From assembly GCA_002429045.1 (NCBI GenBank), contig DIYM01000100.1, forward strand, positions 9,126 through 42,616: a stretch of DNA of 33,491 bases. The letters run 5' to 3'. Below are positions 33,232 to 33,491 of the stretch, piece after piece. This DNA is from Phycisphaerales bacterium UBA6054. GTDB taxonomy: Bacteria; Planctomycetota; Phycisphaerae; Phycisphaerales; UBA1924. Position numbers and translations under genes: made by a program. A model generated the notes under the pieces. It was not told the DNA's origin, did not search any database, and saw only the letters and a program-made list of their open reading frames with translations. Numbering within the stretch: the first letter of the stretch is position 1; each line of letters starts with the position of its first letter.

Positions 33232-33259
33232 GCCGCCACCATAGCGGCTACGGTTCGGT
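33232..33259. promoter_or_regulatory. Compact divergent promoter region, GNAT / ThiF-like genes
   Basis: Within 28 nt between the two start codons lie TATGGT on the minus strand (33243-33238, 6 nt before ATG 33231) and TACGGT on the plus strand (33249-33254, 5 nt before GTG 33260). For the minus gene a -35-like TTGTTC lies 18 nt upstream (33267-33262), inside the ThiF-like coding sequence. Both mRNAs would be leaderless. Confidence 0.45.
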
Positions 33260-33491
33260 GTGAACAACGTCGATCTCTCAAAGTACGCCCGGCAGACCGT
33301 CATGCAGCAGATCGGCGCGGGGGGTCAGCGGAGGCTTCTGGAGTCCCATGCCGTGATGGTGGGGTGCGGCACGCTGGGGTGCGTGATCGCCGATCAACTC
33401 GCCCGGGCGGGGGTGGGGCGCCTGACGATCATCGACCGGGACGTGGTGGAGCCGGTCAATCTCCAACGCCAAGTTCTGTTCGATGAGAGGC
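33260..33491 (+). CDS. ThiF/MoeB/HesA family E1-like adenylyltransferase, 5' part
   Basis: This partial frame runs off the window end after 77 codons. The product starts (GTG) NNVDLSKYARQT and continues with the nucleotide-binding Rossmann motif GCGTLGCVIADQLARAGVG (about residues 35-53) and IIDRDVVEPVNLQRQ (about 56-70), both diagnostic of ThiF/MoeB E1-like proteins. These adenylate the C-terminus of ubiquitin-like sulfur carriers (ThiS, MoaD) or related substrates. Without the rest, thiamine, molybdopterin or another role cannot be separated. The start is inferred from TACGGT 5 nt upstream and the family's usual N-terminus. Confidence 0.88.
   Translation, partial: MNNVDLSKYARQTVMQQIGAGGQRRLLESHAVMVGCGTLGCVIADQLARAGVGRLTIIDRDVVEPVNLQRQVLFDER

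Overview
The window is chromosomal DNA of a GC-rich bacterium. It is gene-dense, uniform in base and codon use, and shows no transposase, integrase, phage gene or CRISPR array. I infer a planctomycete, most likely class Phycisphaerae. The inference rests on an exported protein with a PEP-CTERM-like tail (proline-glycine, hydrophobic helix, Arg-rich end), a pseudopilin/secretin cluster, large coiled-coil and HEAT-repeat exported proteins, and tandem membrane-bound SpoIIE-type phosphatases. No rRNA is present, so this placement comes from gene content only.

Layout. 1-1.5 kb: rpmE (minus) with its own promoter and terminator, diverging from a PEP-CTERM-like exported protein. 1.5-3.7 kb: four overlapping genes for a membrane redox module (two tiny membrane proteins, a heme-b-type membrane domain fused to a Rieske domain, and a membrane-anchored protein with a Cys motif). 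3.7-6.9 kb: an exported S10 serine carboxypeptidase, recA with a near-consensus promoter, and tRNA-Leu(CAG) with a terminator. 7-9.7 kb: a 915-residue coiled-coil lipoprotein (minus). 9.9-12 kb: an enlarged RNase HII-like protein overlapping ribD. 12-14.4 kb: ygfZ-like folate-binding protein (minus) diverging from an M42 aminopeptidase. 14.5-15.7 kb: dps and an HTH-receiver regulator (both minus). 16-18.3 kb: an exported HEAT-repeat protein with an embedded receiver-like segment. 18.6-24.3 kb: two pseudopilins, a small membrane protein, a secretin with a long C-terminal extension and a TPR lipoprotein, which look like the outer part of a type II secretion or type IV pilus machine. 24.2-30 kb: recJ (minus), PduO-type cobalamin adenosyltransferase, two SpoIIE-type phosphatases and a MazG-like protein (minus). 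30-31.3 kb: rpsL-rpsG, closed by a strong terminator and not followed by fusA. 31.3 kb to the end: a membrane calcineurin-like phosphoesterase, a GNAT acetyltransferase (minus) and the start of a ThiF/MoeB-family E1-like gene that runs off the window.

Themes. Promoters can be read by eye: TTGACA-N17-TAAGGT before recA, TTGACA-N18-TACAGT before the HEAT gene, TTGCCA-N16-TAGGAT before rpsL, and TTGCCG-N17-TACCGT before rpmE. Several other genes have a TANNNT hexamer only 5-6 nt before the start codon and no Shine-Dalgarno sequence, which suggests leaderless mRNAs. The clearest case is the divergent GNAT/ThiF pair, whose start codons are separated by 28 bp.

The best candidates for undescribed biology are the heme/Rieske/Cys-motif membrane operon, the coiled-coil lipoprotein, the HEAT/pseudo-receiver protein, and the secretin cluster with its extended secretin. 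Function for all four is inferred from sequence motifs alone.
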